This document shows, piece after piece, positions 1-9,525 of a stretch of 64,000 nucleotides of DNA. The DNA is from Aquimarina megaterium XH134. Its GTDB lineage: Bacteria > Bacteroidota > Bacteroidia > Flavobacteriales > Flavobacteriaceae. The stretch is taken from positions 1 to 64,000 of the forward strand of contig NZ_JACB01000043.1 of NCBI RefSeq assembly GCF_000520975.1. Reading direction: 5' to 3'. Position numbers and translations under genes: made by a program. The notes below the pieces were generated by a model. It saw nothing but the letters and a program-made list of their open reading frames with translations. It was not told the DNA's origin and made no database searches. How positions within the stretch are numbered: the first letter of the stretch is position 1; each line of letters begins with the position of its first letter.

Positions 1-1909
1 AGAGACTTTATCTGTAGCTGCCAATGGTAGTATTACTTTATCGAGTACAGCATTAACCAGTACAAATAACAGTTATCAATGGTATAAAGATGGGGTAGCA
101 ATTACAGGAGCTACCAGTAAAGATTTGGTTATCTCTAATGCTACAGATGCTGATGCAGGGATATATCATTTTACAGCTACAAATAGTATAGTTACAGGTT
201 TAACGTTAACTCGTAATCCTATTACTTTATCAATAGGTGCTGGAGATGTTTGTGGAGTATCTGCAGCTGAGCGTCAGGCATTGATCGATTTATATAATAG
301 TACTGATGGTGCTAATTGGACGAATATAACAGTAAATAATGAACCTTGGTTGATTACTGACTCAGCTTCTAAAGTATGCGATTGGTATGGAGTTACCGTA
401 ACCGAAGGTAAAGTGACAGAATTAAAACTTGATAATAATAATTTGGTAGGTACGATTCCAAATTCCATATCTGATTTATCAAATTTGAAATCTTTGTCCT
501 TAAATAAGAATACTATTTCGGGAAGTATTCCTAATACCATAGGAGGGCTGGTAAACTTAACGAATTTATCTATCGACAATAATAAGTTAACAGGTACAAT
601 TCCTGTATCTATTTCTGGTTTATCGAAACTAACAAACCTTTCTTTATATTTAAATAGATTAAGTGGAGCAATTCCTTCTGAGTTAGGTAGCTTGTCGGAT
701 TTGAAGGTTCTTCATATTGGTCTTAATCAATTTCAAGGTCAGATACCATCAAGTTTGGGAAATTTGTCTAAGCTTACGTATCTATATTTAAGTAACAATA
801 AACTAGAAGGTGAAATTCCTTTAGAATTGGGTAATCTAATAAACCTACAAACCTTAGAGATTTCTAATAATAATTTTTCTGGTACAATCCCTAGTCAAAT
901 ATCTAATTTTGCAAATCTTCTTCATTTAAGATTTAAGGGCAATGGTTTTGTATTTAATAGTTTTGAAACAGAGCATCTTGCATACAAATCAAAACTTACA
1001 AATTATATATTTTCTCCCCAAGACAAAGTAGATCAAACAGAGACTTTATCTGTAGCTGCTAATGGAAGTATTACATTGTCTAGTACAGCATTAACCAGTA
1101 CAAATAACAGTTATCAATGGTATAAAGGTGGAGCTGCAATTACAGGAGCAACCAATAAAGATTTGGTTATCTCTAATGCTACCGATGCTGATGCAGGAGT
1201 ATACCATTTTACAGCTACTAATAGTGTAATAACAGATCTTACATTAACCCGTAACCCGATTACTCTAGAGGTTACAACGGCGGTAAATGAACTTGAGGTC
1301 ACGATAAATACGAAAGACCTTCCAAATTCAGAGTTTGATATAGTATCGGGTAGTACAACAATACCAGGTGTAATAAGCGGGAACGCGGATAGCGAAACAC
1401 TTGTTAATCTTGGAGCCAATACTGGAGAGAATAAAACGGTTCTTATTAATGTAAAACCTTCTCAAAATGCAGGAGCACTTCATCTAAGATTTATAGCAAA
1501 TACCAGTGGTATTTCGAATGTACAGGTATCCAGTGGAGGTAATTGGCTGGATTTCTCACCCGATTTTTATCGTGTAGAAGGGAGTACAATATATTTCATG
1601 AATAAAAAAACTACTCCGGTTGTACCGTTTACAATAAATCTAATTAATGGAGTACAATACAATTCTTCGGTACCATTAACCATTAATGTTAACAACAGTA
1701 TTGATCTTATCGGAGCCACTGTAGAGATTTTCTCTCCCTCAAATGCTAATATAGTTGTTCAGCCAAGTGCTAGCATTAATGGTTTTGTCTTAGATACAAC
1801 ATTAACAGAAGTAGGATCCTATACGTTTATCATGAAAATTCAGAATAAATCCTTTAAAGGACATTTTCTGGTGGCTGGATCTGGTCAAACAGGAAATGGT
1901 TCATTTTAA
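1..1909 (+). CDS. Secreted Ig-like/leucine-rich-repeat protein, 3' part only
   Basis: The reading frame is open from base 2, so the true start lies left of the window; the first internal ATG (125) is not the start. In order I see an Ig-like module (about 2-235), an LRRNT_2-like cap with Cys, Trp and the motif CDWYGV, seven 24-residue leucine-rich repeats of the plant type (NxLxGxIPxxLGxLxxL, about 410-960), a second copy of the Ig-like module (1040-1275), and an unassigned C-terminal stretch of about 210 residues. The C-terminus has no T9SS sorting signal that I can recognise. Both repeat types usually mediate adhesion or protein-protein contacts outside the cell. It lies 38 bp before the OmpH-like gene on the same strand, so it may belong to the same array as the RHS genes. 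The precise function is unknown. Confidence 0.85.
   Translation, partial: ETLSVAANGSITLSSTALTSTNNSYQWYKDGVAITGATSKDLVISNATDADAGIYHFTATNSIVTGLTLTRNPITLSIGAGDVCGVSAAERQALIDLYNSTDGANWTNITVNNEPWLITDSASKVCDWYGVTVTEGKVTELKLDNNNLVGTIPNSISDLSNLKSLSLNKNTISGSIPNTIGGLVNLTNLSIDNNKLTGTIPVSISGLSKLTNLSLYLNRLSGAIPSELGSLSDLKVLHIGLNQFQGQIPSSLGNLSKLTYLYLSNNKLEGEIPLELGNLINLQTLEISNNNFSGTIPSQISNFANLLHLRFKGNGFVFNSFETEHLAYKSKLTNYIFSPQDKVDQTETLSVAANGSITLSSTALTSTNNSYQWYKGGAAITGATNKDLVISNATDADAGVYHFTATNSVITDLTLTRNPITLEVTTAVNELEVTINTKDLPNSEFDIVSGSTTIPGVISGNADSETLVNLGANTGENKTVLINVKPSQNAGALHLRFIANTSGISNVQVSSGGNWLDFSPDFYRVEGSTIYFMNKKTTPVVPFTINLINGVQYNSSVPLTINVNNSIDLIGATVEIFSPSNANIVVQPSASINGFVLDTTLTEVGSYTFIMKIQNKSFKGHFLVAGSGQTGNGSF
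2..1275 (+). repeat. Two copies of a ~230-bp direct repeat coding for an Ig-like module
   Basis: Bases 2-235 and 1040-1275 are near-identical at DNA level and encode almost the same module (ETLSVAANGSITLSS ... DADAGxYHFTATNS). They are offset by 1038 bp in the same frame and flank the LRR segment. The window begins inside the first copy's context, so more copies may lie upstream. This is intragenic duplication by recombination, not a mobile element. Confidence 0.85.
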
Positions 1910-1947
1910 AAAGCAATAATTCATAATTACTTATAAAATTAAATAAG

Positions 1948-2499
1948 GTGAAAATAAATAATAAAATACACTTTTTGATAACAATACTTATGCTGCTGGT
2001 CATAGTTTATTTATGCTTTCAGCAGTATAACGCCAAAAAAAACGTAATCGTAAATGCTCAGACAGTCTTAGAAAACTATCAGGGTTTTAAAGAAGCTCAG
2101 GACTTGTTCGAGATCAAAACCAAGGAGATGCAAGATACGTTCGAAAAGCAAAAAAGTATGTATGAATCCAAATCTAATGAGCTCGAGATTATTTCTGATG
2201 AATTATCCAATCAGGAAAAGATTGTAAAGAAAGGAGAACTAGAGGTTATTAAAGCCAAAACGGTTCAGTTAGGTAAGGCAATCGAACAGAAAGTGATAGC
2301 TCAGGAAGAAGAATTACTACAAGGCGTATATAATAAGATTAATGATTTTGTTAAACGCTATGCAGAAACTCATGATATTGATTTGATAGAAGGAATAACA
2401 AATTCTGGAAATATAATGTATGCATCAGATGCCATAGATATAACACAAGATATTATAGAAGGATTAAATAAAGAATATGTTGAAGGGATTAAAGAATAG
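1948..2499 (+). CDS. OmpH/Skp-family periplasmic chaperone-like protein
   Basis: The 183-residue protein starts at a GTG. It has one N-terminal hydrophobic segment (about residues 8-25; anchor or signal), then VNAQTVLENYQGFKEAQ, a long charged coiled coil, and a C-terminal part with DIDLIEGITNSGNIMYAS. That layout matches OmpH/Skp proteins: a beta-start 'xxVxxxxVLxxYxxxKxA', helical tentacles, and 'YDLVxxxxxxxYAxxxxDIT' near the end. Skp binds unfolded outer-membrane and secreted proteins in the periplasm. The membrane segment without a clear cleavage site suggests it stays anchored. Its place just ahead of the giant RHS genes makes it a plausible dedicated chaperone for them (inference). Confidence 0.75.
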   Translation: MKINNKIHFLITILMLLVIVYLCFQQYNAKKNVIVNAQTVLENYQGFKEAQDLFEIKTKEMQDTFEKQKSMYESKSNELEIISDELSNQEKIVKKGELEVIKAKTVQLGKAIEQKVIAQEEELLQGVYNKINDFVKRYAETHDIDLIEGITNSGNIMYASDAIDITQDIIEGLNKEYVEGIKE

Positions 2500-3097
2500 T
2501 ATATACATTTTTCTGTTGATTGCCATAGGTTGTAGCTCTTCAATTAATAGTGAAAAAGAGCTTTTAAAGTGGTTAGGAGATCCAGGTCATGGATTTATAA
2601 AAAAAACAAAAGCAAATGGCTTTTTGTTATCAATGAAATATTTACCAGCAGAGTACCTAGCACTTAATGAGATGAAAAAAGATAACAAAACTGATATGAA
2701 GGATTTTCAGGGATATGTAGATAAGTTTAAAAATTCTAAAACTTTTTTGTTGACCATAAGTCATGACGAAGAAACAGTAAATGTAAGCAATTATAATGTT
2801 GCTAATCTTAGTGAATACGGGCAGAGAATAAGGGATTTAAGTTTCAATATAAAAGAAGTATTGGTTTTAAAGACAAACTCTGGTAAAAAATATAATCCTG
2901 TTTTAACCACTATGGAAAATGCATATGAAATAGCGAATAAAAAGTCAATTTATATGGTGTTTTCAGACGATCAAAAAGAAATATTGAATTCAGAACAATT
3001 AGACATTGTATTTCAGGATACTTTTTTAGATACCGGAATAAGTCATTTTGTTTTTGAAAACGAAAAAATAAATAATCTACCAAATTTAAACTTTTAA
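2477..3097 (+). CDS. Small lipoprotein of unknown function
   Basis: The 206-residue product has a short basic N-terminus, a hydrophobic stretch and the lipobox IAIGC with Cys19, so it should be a lipid-anchored envelope protein. Its ATG lies inside the OmpH-like gene (23-bp overlap), which implies translational coupling. The mature part is mixed alpha/beta with many Lys and Asp residues and no family I recognise. Its position between the chaperone-like gene and the 1870-aa shell gene suggests a role in assembling or anchoring the shell proteins (inference). I looked for toxin, enzyme or binding motifs and saw none. Confidence 0.8.
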   Translation: MLKGLKNSIYIFLLIAIGCSSSINSEKELLKWLGDPGHGFIKKTKANGFLLSMKYLPAEYLALNEMKKDNKTDMKDFQGYVDKFKNSKTFLLTISHDEETVNVSNYNVANLSEYGQRIRDLSFNIKEVLVLKTNSGKKYNPVLTTMENAYEIANKKSIYMVFSDDQKEILNSEQLDIVFQDTFLDTGISHFVFENEKINNLPNLNF

Positions 3098-3109
3098 TTA
3101 AGAGCACTT

Positions 3110-6100
3110 ATGATTTCAATACGTAAGAAAAATATTAAGATCATTACATACTTTTTGTTATGTGATATGTTGATTGGAATTTTTGTACCATCAGTAGGTT
3201 CATTATATGCTTTAACATCAGGGCCTGGTTCACCAGAGTTTTCGAGTTTTGAACCTGTGGCAACTACAAATCTGGTGGATCCTTTGTCAGGTAATTTTAC
3301 GTATAATCTACCTGTAATTCAAATTCCCGGACCTGATGGCGGAGGGTATGCAATGTCATTATCTTATCACAGCGGAACTTCATCAGAAGAAGAATCTTCA
3401 TGGGTAGGGCATGGCTGGACTTTAAACCCAGGAGCAATAAATACAGGTGTTCGAGGCTACCCCGATGAATATAACAATGCACCAATTGATGTGTATAACA
3501 AAACAAGGCCGAATTGGACAATGTCGGGTGCCGTAAAACTTAATGTTGAAGCTTTTAGTGTTGGTGTGGGGATTTCTGATTATGTACGATATAATAACTA
3601 TCAAGGAGTTTCCAGAACTTCGTCGATAGGGTTATCTAAAGGATTTGCTAGTTTATCTCTTAATCGATCAGCTACAGGAGTCACGTTTAGTGCAGCAATT
3701 AATCCTTACGCTCTTTTAAGTAATAATGGAGGTGGTGATAAGAATAAGAAAAAAACTAAAACAAAAAAGAAGGCAGAAAAAAATGATGCTGATAAAAATG
3801 CCAAAAAGAAAATGTCAGTAAAAGTTAATGCTAAGCCAAGAGGTTTAGGGTCGACTTCACTTAATGCAGCATCTACCTTTGGATTACAAACATTTACCGA
3901 TGTCGGACAGTCAGTTTCTTTAACGAAACTTAAAGGAATGAATGTGAATTTAAGTTATGGATTACAGGTTAATCCAGCTGTTGCTCCTGTTGGAATTGAA
4001 GGAGGGTATATTGGTTCATTTTCTATAAACCATTCTATAGCACATCGTATTTTGAATGCTTCAGGATATATGAATGGCTCAAGTGCGAAATCTGATTATT
4101 TTACAGAAAAAGCTCAGCTTTTTGATAGACGAGATTTCTTTATTGGTATTCCTTTCAGTACACCCGATAATCATGCTCTATCTGGTGAAGGTCTGTCTGG
4201 CGGGTTTCGTGCTTTTGCAGATGGCCCAAGAACCTTTAGTAATGATGAAAATGTAAAGAATAGAATAAAAACCTATGGCGTTGGTATAGAAGGAATGATA
4301 GGTACTAATGTTGGAGTAGGGGTAAATCTTTCTTTTGGAAGGAGTAAATCAGAAATGAACTATTTCTCAGGAACGGGATCATATAGTAACCTAAAATACA
4401 GGTTTTATGGAGATATGGGAGGTAAGGTAAATTTTGCTAATAATGATATAGCAAATATAGAATTGGGTGCAAATCCAAATTTCCCCGGGGTAAAAAGAGT
4501 AAGTGCTGCTGTTAGAGATGAAGGAAAAGCGTTTTTAGACCCTGCTATTGATTCAAAAATCAATACCTCATCACATATCGAAAAATTAAGTACTGGAGGA
4601 TACGAAATATTTAACGAAGCAGGAATTAAATACGGATATTCCCAACCAGTAATGGTTAGAAATACATCAAATCTTTCTTTTGGAATAGATGAAAATGATA
4701 ACATAGAAAAAAATCATTTAGCATATACAACGACTTATTTATCTAATGATTATAAAGTAGATGTCTGTAAACAGGATAGAGTAACCGGAGAGGTAAGAGC
4801 TCTGCCACATGAAAATATATCGTTATTAAAAGTCATTACGACTCCAGATTATATTGATCTTGGTACCGCTGGGGTAGATGACAGCGATTTTGGTGGATGG
4901 ACTTCGTTTGAGTATCATAAAAAATACGGAGAGGCAAGTGAGAAAGGAAAATGGTATCGTTGGAGAACTCCTTACAATGGTCTTTTCTATAATAAAAATT
5001 CGATCTCTGATGTTAAAGATGATGCGGGTTTTGTGACTACAGGAGAGAAAGAAGTGTTTTTTCTTAAAAAAGTAGAAACAAAAACTCATGTAGCCTATTT
5101 TGTTACCAATACATCTAACGCTGCTAGGTTTGGAGTTACGGGATCAGGGGCAAGTTATTTGCGAGGATCACAAACAGCAAGATTAGATGGTTTGGCTGCT
5201 CAGGATTTAACAACCGAAGAAGATCCTTCTTCTAAAAGTGCAACGGCAAAAGGAACAGATGAATTAGAATATCTTGAAAAAATAGTATTGTTTTCTAAAG
5301 CCAGACCAGATGTGCCATTGCAGGTAACTAATTTTCAGTATGATTATTCATTAGTTCAAAACTTACCGAATAATAAAAATGGAAATTATCCTAATAACAA
5401 AATCTCTGTAAATAGTGGGAAATTAACACTTAAAAAAGTATGGTCAGAATTTGAAGGAGTTGTAGACTCTAGAATCAGCTCATATAAATTTGGATATCAA
5501 TATACATCTAATCATCAAATGGATGTCCAATATTCACTATCTGCTCAAAATCCTGATTACGGCCCGCATCTTTTGGATGCATGGGGATATAATCAATTTG
5601 ATGTAAGAGGTAATGTAAATAGTGCAGAAAACAGACATCTTAATTTAATTACATGGCCATATCAGGGAGATATTCCACAAAAGCAATTTGACCCCGCTGC
5701 ATGGCAGTTAAAACAAATAGTGCTACCATCTGGAGGAGAAATTCTAGTAGAATACGAAAGTAAAGATTATTCGTATGTTCAAGATAGAGATGCTATGGCA
5801 ATGGTACGATTGTCAAGCGCTTCAAACACATATGATGACCCTACATATACTTTAGATTTATCTGATATAGGAGGGTATTCTGATGGGTTATGTGAAAAAA
5901 TTAATGAATATTTCTTAGAAGGAAAACCTAATGCTGGTGGTGAAATTGATGTTCGTAAAAGGATATATTTTAAACTACTATATGCATTAGAAGATAATAA
6001 TCCCGATTTATTAGGATGCCAATCAGAGTACATAACAGGATATGCTAAGATCTCAAAAATTACTTGTAATGGAAGCTCAATTTCTATTACTCTAAAATCG

Positions 6101-8722
6101 AAAAATAGAAAAAATCACACAAAATATTCAGGAAATACATTTACAGAAGAGTCCCAAGAAGATCGAAACTATAGGCTAGTGCCTAGACAAGCCTGTCATG
6201 ATTATTATGTCACACAAAGATGGGGTAAATATTCTGCAGGTTGTGAGGGTAAAATAGAAAAAGAATATGAAGATGCAATTGCAGCTAGGCTTTTAGACTG
6301 TAATGGAGATATTGGTAGTACAGATTTAGGAAAAGCTATCAAAACATTAAAATATGCGCAAAAAGGAATAGAAAAATTAGCAAACAGAGGGATAAATGTT
6401 TCATTTCCTGATAGAGGTGAAACATGTAAAAAGCTAAACCCTGGTTTATCATACCTTAAAATACCTATCAATAAAGCAAAACGCGGAGGAGGAGTTCGGG
6501 TTAAAAAAGTTTTGATGTATGATAAAGGTATAGAATCTGGAGATGAAGCTACCTATGGTCAAGTTTATAAATATGAACTAGAGGACGGAAGGTCTAGTGG
6601 TGTTGCGACTAATGAACCACAAGAAATGAGAGAAGAAAACCCTCTGGTAGAATTTCTTCCTAAAAAAAATCAGTCCTGGATTAATAGGATGATTGCTGGT
6701 AAAGACAAAGAACAAACCGAAGGACCAATAGGAGAATCATTACTTCCGGCTGCTTCGGTAAGTCACTCAAGAGTGGTTGTAGAGAACATACATACCGGCA
6801 AAACAGGTACAGGGCATACTATTCATGAATTTTATACATGTAAAGATTATCCATATGATAAGTTATATGATTATAAATTATATGAAGGAAATGAAAGAAA
6901 GTTTGATTTCGCTAATAAACATCCAGAACGTGGTGTTTCTTATTCTGTACTTCAAGAAAATATGCATCACGATAGACTTAACCTTCCCAGCCCTTATTTT
7001 GCATACGGTTTTGATAAAGCGTGGGCTTCTCAAGGATTTAGATTTATACAAAATGGGATGCATGGTGTTCCTAAATCGGTAAGAACATATGGGGGTAACT
7101 ATACGCATGGAAATACAAGCTATATCTCTTCTGGACAAGATTTTTATTACTATGAACCGGGAGAAAAAGTAAAACTATTTACAGGGTTTGATGGGCAAGA
7201 TTCAGGTACTTATGTGTGGGATGTACCGGGCAAAGAAATGGATGTTACTCAAGAAGGATATAGTATTGAAAATGAGGATTTAGATTTTGAGTTTGAAATA
7301 GACGTAAGTGTTGGATTAACCATACCCCCACCAATATTTGTATCATTTGGCTTAGTATTTAGATACAAAGAACAATTATTAACCAAATACGCTACATCAA
7401 AGGTTATAAAATATCCAGCGATTCAAAAAAAGATAGTTTCATATACAGATAATATCGCATCTACCACAGAAAACCTTGCATTTGATTATGCTACCGGACG
7501 CTCTGTTTTAACAAAAACGTACGATGCATATCATGGTATTGATTTAACTGTTGCAAACCAAAAACACGATGGATCTATATATAACCTGAATATTCCTGCC
7601 CATTGGAATTACGATAAAATGGGGCAGAAGTCTGATATATCAAGTAATACAAATCAATTACTAGCTAGTGCAGGACAGTTTGTAACGTATGGAGCAGATG
7701 CTAACCCGATTAATGACAATGGTACTTGGAGTATTAAGTCGAATAAAATTATATCTGCGGGAGCAAGTACTTATAATGTATTGGCAGGAGTTTCTGAATG
7801 GACAAATAATCAAAGTGTAAATACTGAATATGGATCCTTAGGAAATCCATCAGTATATAGAATGCATGAAAATTATACATTTAAAGGAAACGTAAAGAAA
7901 TCTTCAGATCGAAACACAAATTCTGGAAAAATTTATGAAGGTGGTATTGTAGAAAACTTTACCCCGTTTAATTATAATGCGAATTCACAGGACGAAAAAT
8001 GGGTAAAACTCACAGAAGTTACTAAGTATTCACCTAATGGAGCAGCATTAGAAGAACAAGATGTTTTAGGAATATATAGCGCTTCTAAGTACGGGTATAA
8101 TTTTACGCTTCCTACTATGATTGCTAAAAACTCAACCTATGAAGAAATGTATTTTGAGCATTTTGAAGATAAAGTAGGTGTCGAAACAGGCTTGGTAACA
8201 GATATAGCACACTCAGGAATATATTCAAAACAAATTGTATCTGGTGAGAGTTTACTAAAAAATGTTACTGCCGGAAACCTATTGTCAACTACTGGGGGGT
8301 GGTTAAAATTTTGGACAAAATCTGATGAAAAACTGATTAATCCACAGATTCAAATCAATGGTAATACATTGACTCCAGAGTTTATGGCAAAAACAGGAGA
8401 GTGGTCCTTGTACAGAACTTACATAACACCACAATCTTTTGTTTCTGGCCAGGCAGTTTCTGCAAGTCTAAGTTTTGAAAATCCGCAAGTATATATAGAT
8501 GATATCAAATTTAATCCTAAAGAAGCACAAACAACGTGCTATGTGTATGATGTAAAATCACTTCGATTATTAACCTTATTTGATGATCAACATTTTGGGT
8601 TGTTCTATCAGTATAATGGAGAAGGACAATTGATTCGCAAGCTAATCGAGACAGAAAAAGGATTAAAAATAATAACAGAAACACAATATAATTTACCAAA
8701 AGAAAGCCGTGAAAGAATTTAA
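3110..8722 (+). CDS. Giant SpvB/RHS-like secreted shell protein (1870 aa)
   Basis: The N-terminus has a Lys/Arg start and a hydrophobic stretch to about residue 36, then SGPGSPEFSSFEPVATTNLV and DPLSGNFTYNLPVIQIPGP. This opening is typical of large Bacteroidota RHS-associated proteins and recalls the SpvB/TcaC-like start of insecticidal toxin complexes. The middle is a beta-rich repeat region. A Lys-rich low-complexity insert covers about residues 208-240. Near the C-terminus there is a galactose-binding/CBM-like beta-sandwich (about 1690-1805), then an RHS-like YD segment (YVYDVKSLRLL, FYQYNGEGQLIRK). No RHS core cleavage motif or toxin domain follows, so it looks like a shell or adaptor subunit. 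It starts 12 bp after the lipoprotein gene, and its end overlaps the next gene by 14 bp. Its physical role is inferred. Confidence 0.8.
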   Translation: MISIRKKNIKIITYFLLCDMLIGIFVPSVGSLYALTSGPGSPEFSSFEPVATTNLVDPLSGNFTYNLPVIQIPGPDGGGYAMSLSYHSGTSSEEESSWVGHGWTLNPGAINTGVRGYPDEYNNAPIDVYNKTRPNWTMSGAVKLNVEAFSVGVGISDYVRYNNYQGVSRTSSIGLSKGFASLSLNRSATGVTFSAAINPYALLSNNGGGDKNKKKTKTKKKAEKNDADKNAKKKMSVKVNAKPRGLGSTSLNAASTFGLQTFTDVGQSVSLTKLKGMNVNLSYGLQVNPAVAPVGIEGGYIGSFSINHSIAHRILNASGYMNGSSAKSDYFTEKAQLFDRRDFFIGIPFSTPDNHALSGEGLSGGFRAFADGPRTFSNDENVKNRIKTYGVGIEGMIGTNVGVGVNLSFGRSKSEMNYFSGTGSYSNLKYRFYGDMGGKVNFANNDIANIELGANPNFPGVKRVSAAVRDEGKAFLDPAIDSKINTSSHIEKLSTGGYEIFNEAGIKYGYSQPVMVRNTSNLSFGIDENDNIEKNHLAYTTTYLSNDYKVDVCKQDRVTGEVRALPHENISLLKVITTPDYIDLGTAGVDDSDFGGWTSFEYHKKYGEASEKGKWYRWRTPYNGLFYNKNSISDVKDDAGFVTTGEKEVFFLKKVETKTHVAYFVTNTSNAARFGVTGSGASYLRGSQTARLDGLAAQDLTTEEDPSSKSATAKGTDELEYLEKIVLFSKARPDVPLQVTNFQYDYSLVQNLPNNKNGNYPNNKISVNSGKLTLKKVWSEFEGVVDSRISSYKFGYQYTSNHQMDVQYSLSAQNPDYGPHLLDAWGYNQFDVRGNVNSAENRHLNLITWPYQGDIPQKQFDPAAWQLKQIVLPSGGEILVEYESKDYSYVQDRDAMAMVRLSSASNTYDDPTYTLDLSDIGGYSDGLCEKINEYFLEGKPNAGGEIDVRKRIYFKLLYALEDNNPDLLGCQSEYITGYAKISKITCNGSSISITLKSKNRKNHTKYSGNTFTEESQEDRNYRLVPRQACHDYYVTQRWGKYSAGCEGKIEKEYEDAIAARLLDCNGDIGSTDLGKAIKTLKYAQKGIEKLANRGINVSFPDRGETCKKLNPGLSYLKIPINKAKRGGGVRVKKVLMYDKGIESGDEATYGQVYKYELEDGRSSGVATNEPQEMREENPLVEFLPKKNQSWINRMIAGKDKEQTEGPIGESLLPAASVSHSRVVVENIHTGKTGTGHTIHEFYTCKDYPYDKLYDYKLYEGNERKFDFANKHPERGVSYSVLQENMHHDRLNLPSPYFAYGFDKAWASQGFRFIQNGMHGVPKSVRTYGGNYTHGNTSYISSGQDFYYYEPGEKVKLFTGFDGQDSGTYVWDVPGKEMDVTQEGYSIENEDLDFEFEIDVSVGLTIPPPIFVSFGLVFRYKEQLLTKYATSKVIKYPAIQKKIVSYTDNIASTTENLAFDYATGRSVLTKTYDAYHGIDLTVANQKHDGSIYNLNIPAHWNYDKMGQKSDISSNTNQLLASAGQFVTYGADANPINDNGTWSIKSNKIISAGASTYNVLAGVSEWTNNQSVNTEYGSLGNPSVYRMHENYTFKGNVKKSSDRNTNSGKIYEGGIVENFTPFNYNANSQDEKWVKLTEVTKYSPNGAALEEQDVLGIYSASKYGYNFTLPTMIAKNSTYEEMYFEHFEDKVGVETGLVTDIAHSGIYSKQIVSGESLLKNVTAGNLLSTTGGWLKFWTKSDEKLINPQIQINGNTLTPEFMAKTGEWSLYRTYITPQSFVSGQAVSASLSFENPQVYIDDIKFNPKEAQTTCYVYDVKSLRLLTLFDDQHFGLFYQYNGEGQLIRKLIETEKGLKIITETQYNLPKESRERI

Positions 8723-9437
8723 AGTAATAGCCCTGATTGCATATTGTTGTTTTCATTTTAGTGGATATGCTCAAAATGAAACCTCAAATAAATGCAGAGA
8801 TAGAATTTTAGAATATCTGGATGGTATGCAGGAAGTAATATCTCCAAAGAAAGGACAGGTGTATTATATGAAATATAGTACCAATACAACTTTTTTTAAA
8901 AAGCATAACCTACCTGTTTCTTCTACCAAAAGTGAAATGCTTATCTCAGAGTATAAAATCTTTATGGATGATGAAAACATGAAGATATATGGAGATGATA
9001 AGGAAATGTTTGTGGTCTTACCCAAAATAGGAAAGATATACTGGAATGATTCTGATCCAAGGTTATTTACGGATAATAATGCACAACAAAAATTTTTAGA
9101 AATAGAGAGAACACTTTTAAAATCAATAGGCACGATTGATTGTGCAACTAATGGTAATAAACAGAAAATTACCATAGTACCCAATAAGGATTTTGAAAAA
9201 AAATCAGGGTTAATACGACAGGTTTTAGAATATGATGTGAATCAAAAAAGAGTTACAAAAGTCGAAAATCGATTTAATGAAAAAAGTAAGATCAAAAAGC
9301 AGATGGTGCACTATGAGATTATTGACTACAAGAGCTCTAAAAAAATCAAAAAACCCTTGGAGTACATTTTTAATGGAACAGAATTAAAGGGAGTTTACAA
9401 GAATTTTGAAATTATAGATAACAGAAAAAATAAATGA
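8709..9437 (+). CDS. Secreted LolA-like/unknown protein in the RHS array
   Basis: The 242-residue protein has a clean signal peptide ending near GYAQ and starts at a GTG that overlaps the preceding gene by 14 bp. The mature part is a run of short beta strands with patterns such as YYMKYSTNT, KIYGDDKEMFVVLP, LEYDVNQKRVTKV and HYEIIDY. These resemble the half-barrel of LolA/outer-membrane-lipoprotein carrier-like proteins, where strands describing 'd-x-v-y-l-p' and 'v-l-y-d' alternate. I cannot confirm the family without a profile search. It probably acts in the periplasm, perhaps binding a lipid or a strand of its giant neighbours (inference). Confidence 0.7.
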   Translation: MKEFKVIALIAYCCFHFSGYAQNETSNKCRDRILEYLDGMQEVISPKKGQVYYMKYSTNTTFFKKHNLPVSSTKSEMLISEYKIFMDDENMKIYGDDKEMFVVLPKIGKIYWNDSDPRLFTDNNAQQKFLEIERTLLKSIGTIDCATNGNKQKITIVPNKDFEKKSGLIRQVLEYDVNQKRVTKVENRFNEKSKIKKQMVHYEIIDYKSSKKIKKPLEYIFNGTELKGVYKNFEIIDNRKNK

Positions 9438-9447
9438 TGTTTTGTAC

Positions 9448-9484
9448 ACTAAAAAATCACCGAAATGAAATGTCATTTTTTAGT
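9448..9484 (+). other. Intra-array hairpin between two RHS-array genes
   Basis: The arms ACTAAAAAAT (9448-9457) and ATTTTTTAGT (9475-9484) are perfect inverted repeats around a 17-nt loop in the 88-bp gap before the 1672-aa gene. The stem is AT-only and lacks a good U-tract after it, so it is a weak terminator at best. It could be an mRNA processing or attenuation site that sets different levels of upstream and downstream genes. Confidence 0.35.
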
Positions 9485-9525
9485 ATATCAATCCTATCGG
9501 ACAACTTTAAAAATAAAATTTACAG

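Noticed and set aside
3725-3840. Possible frameshift at the A-rich Lys insert
   Set aside because: The reading frame is continuous on both sides with coherent beta-strand patterns, so I take it as a real insert.
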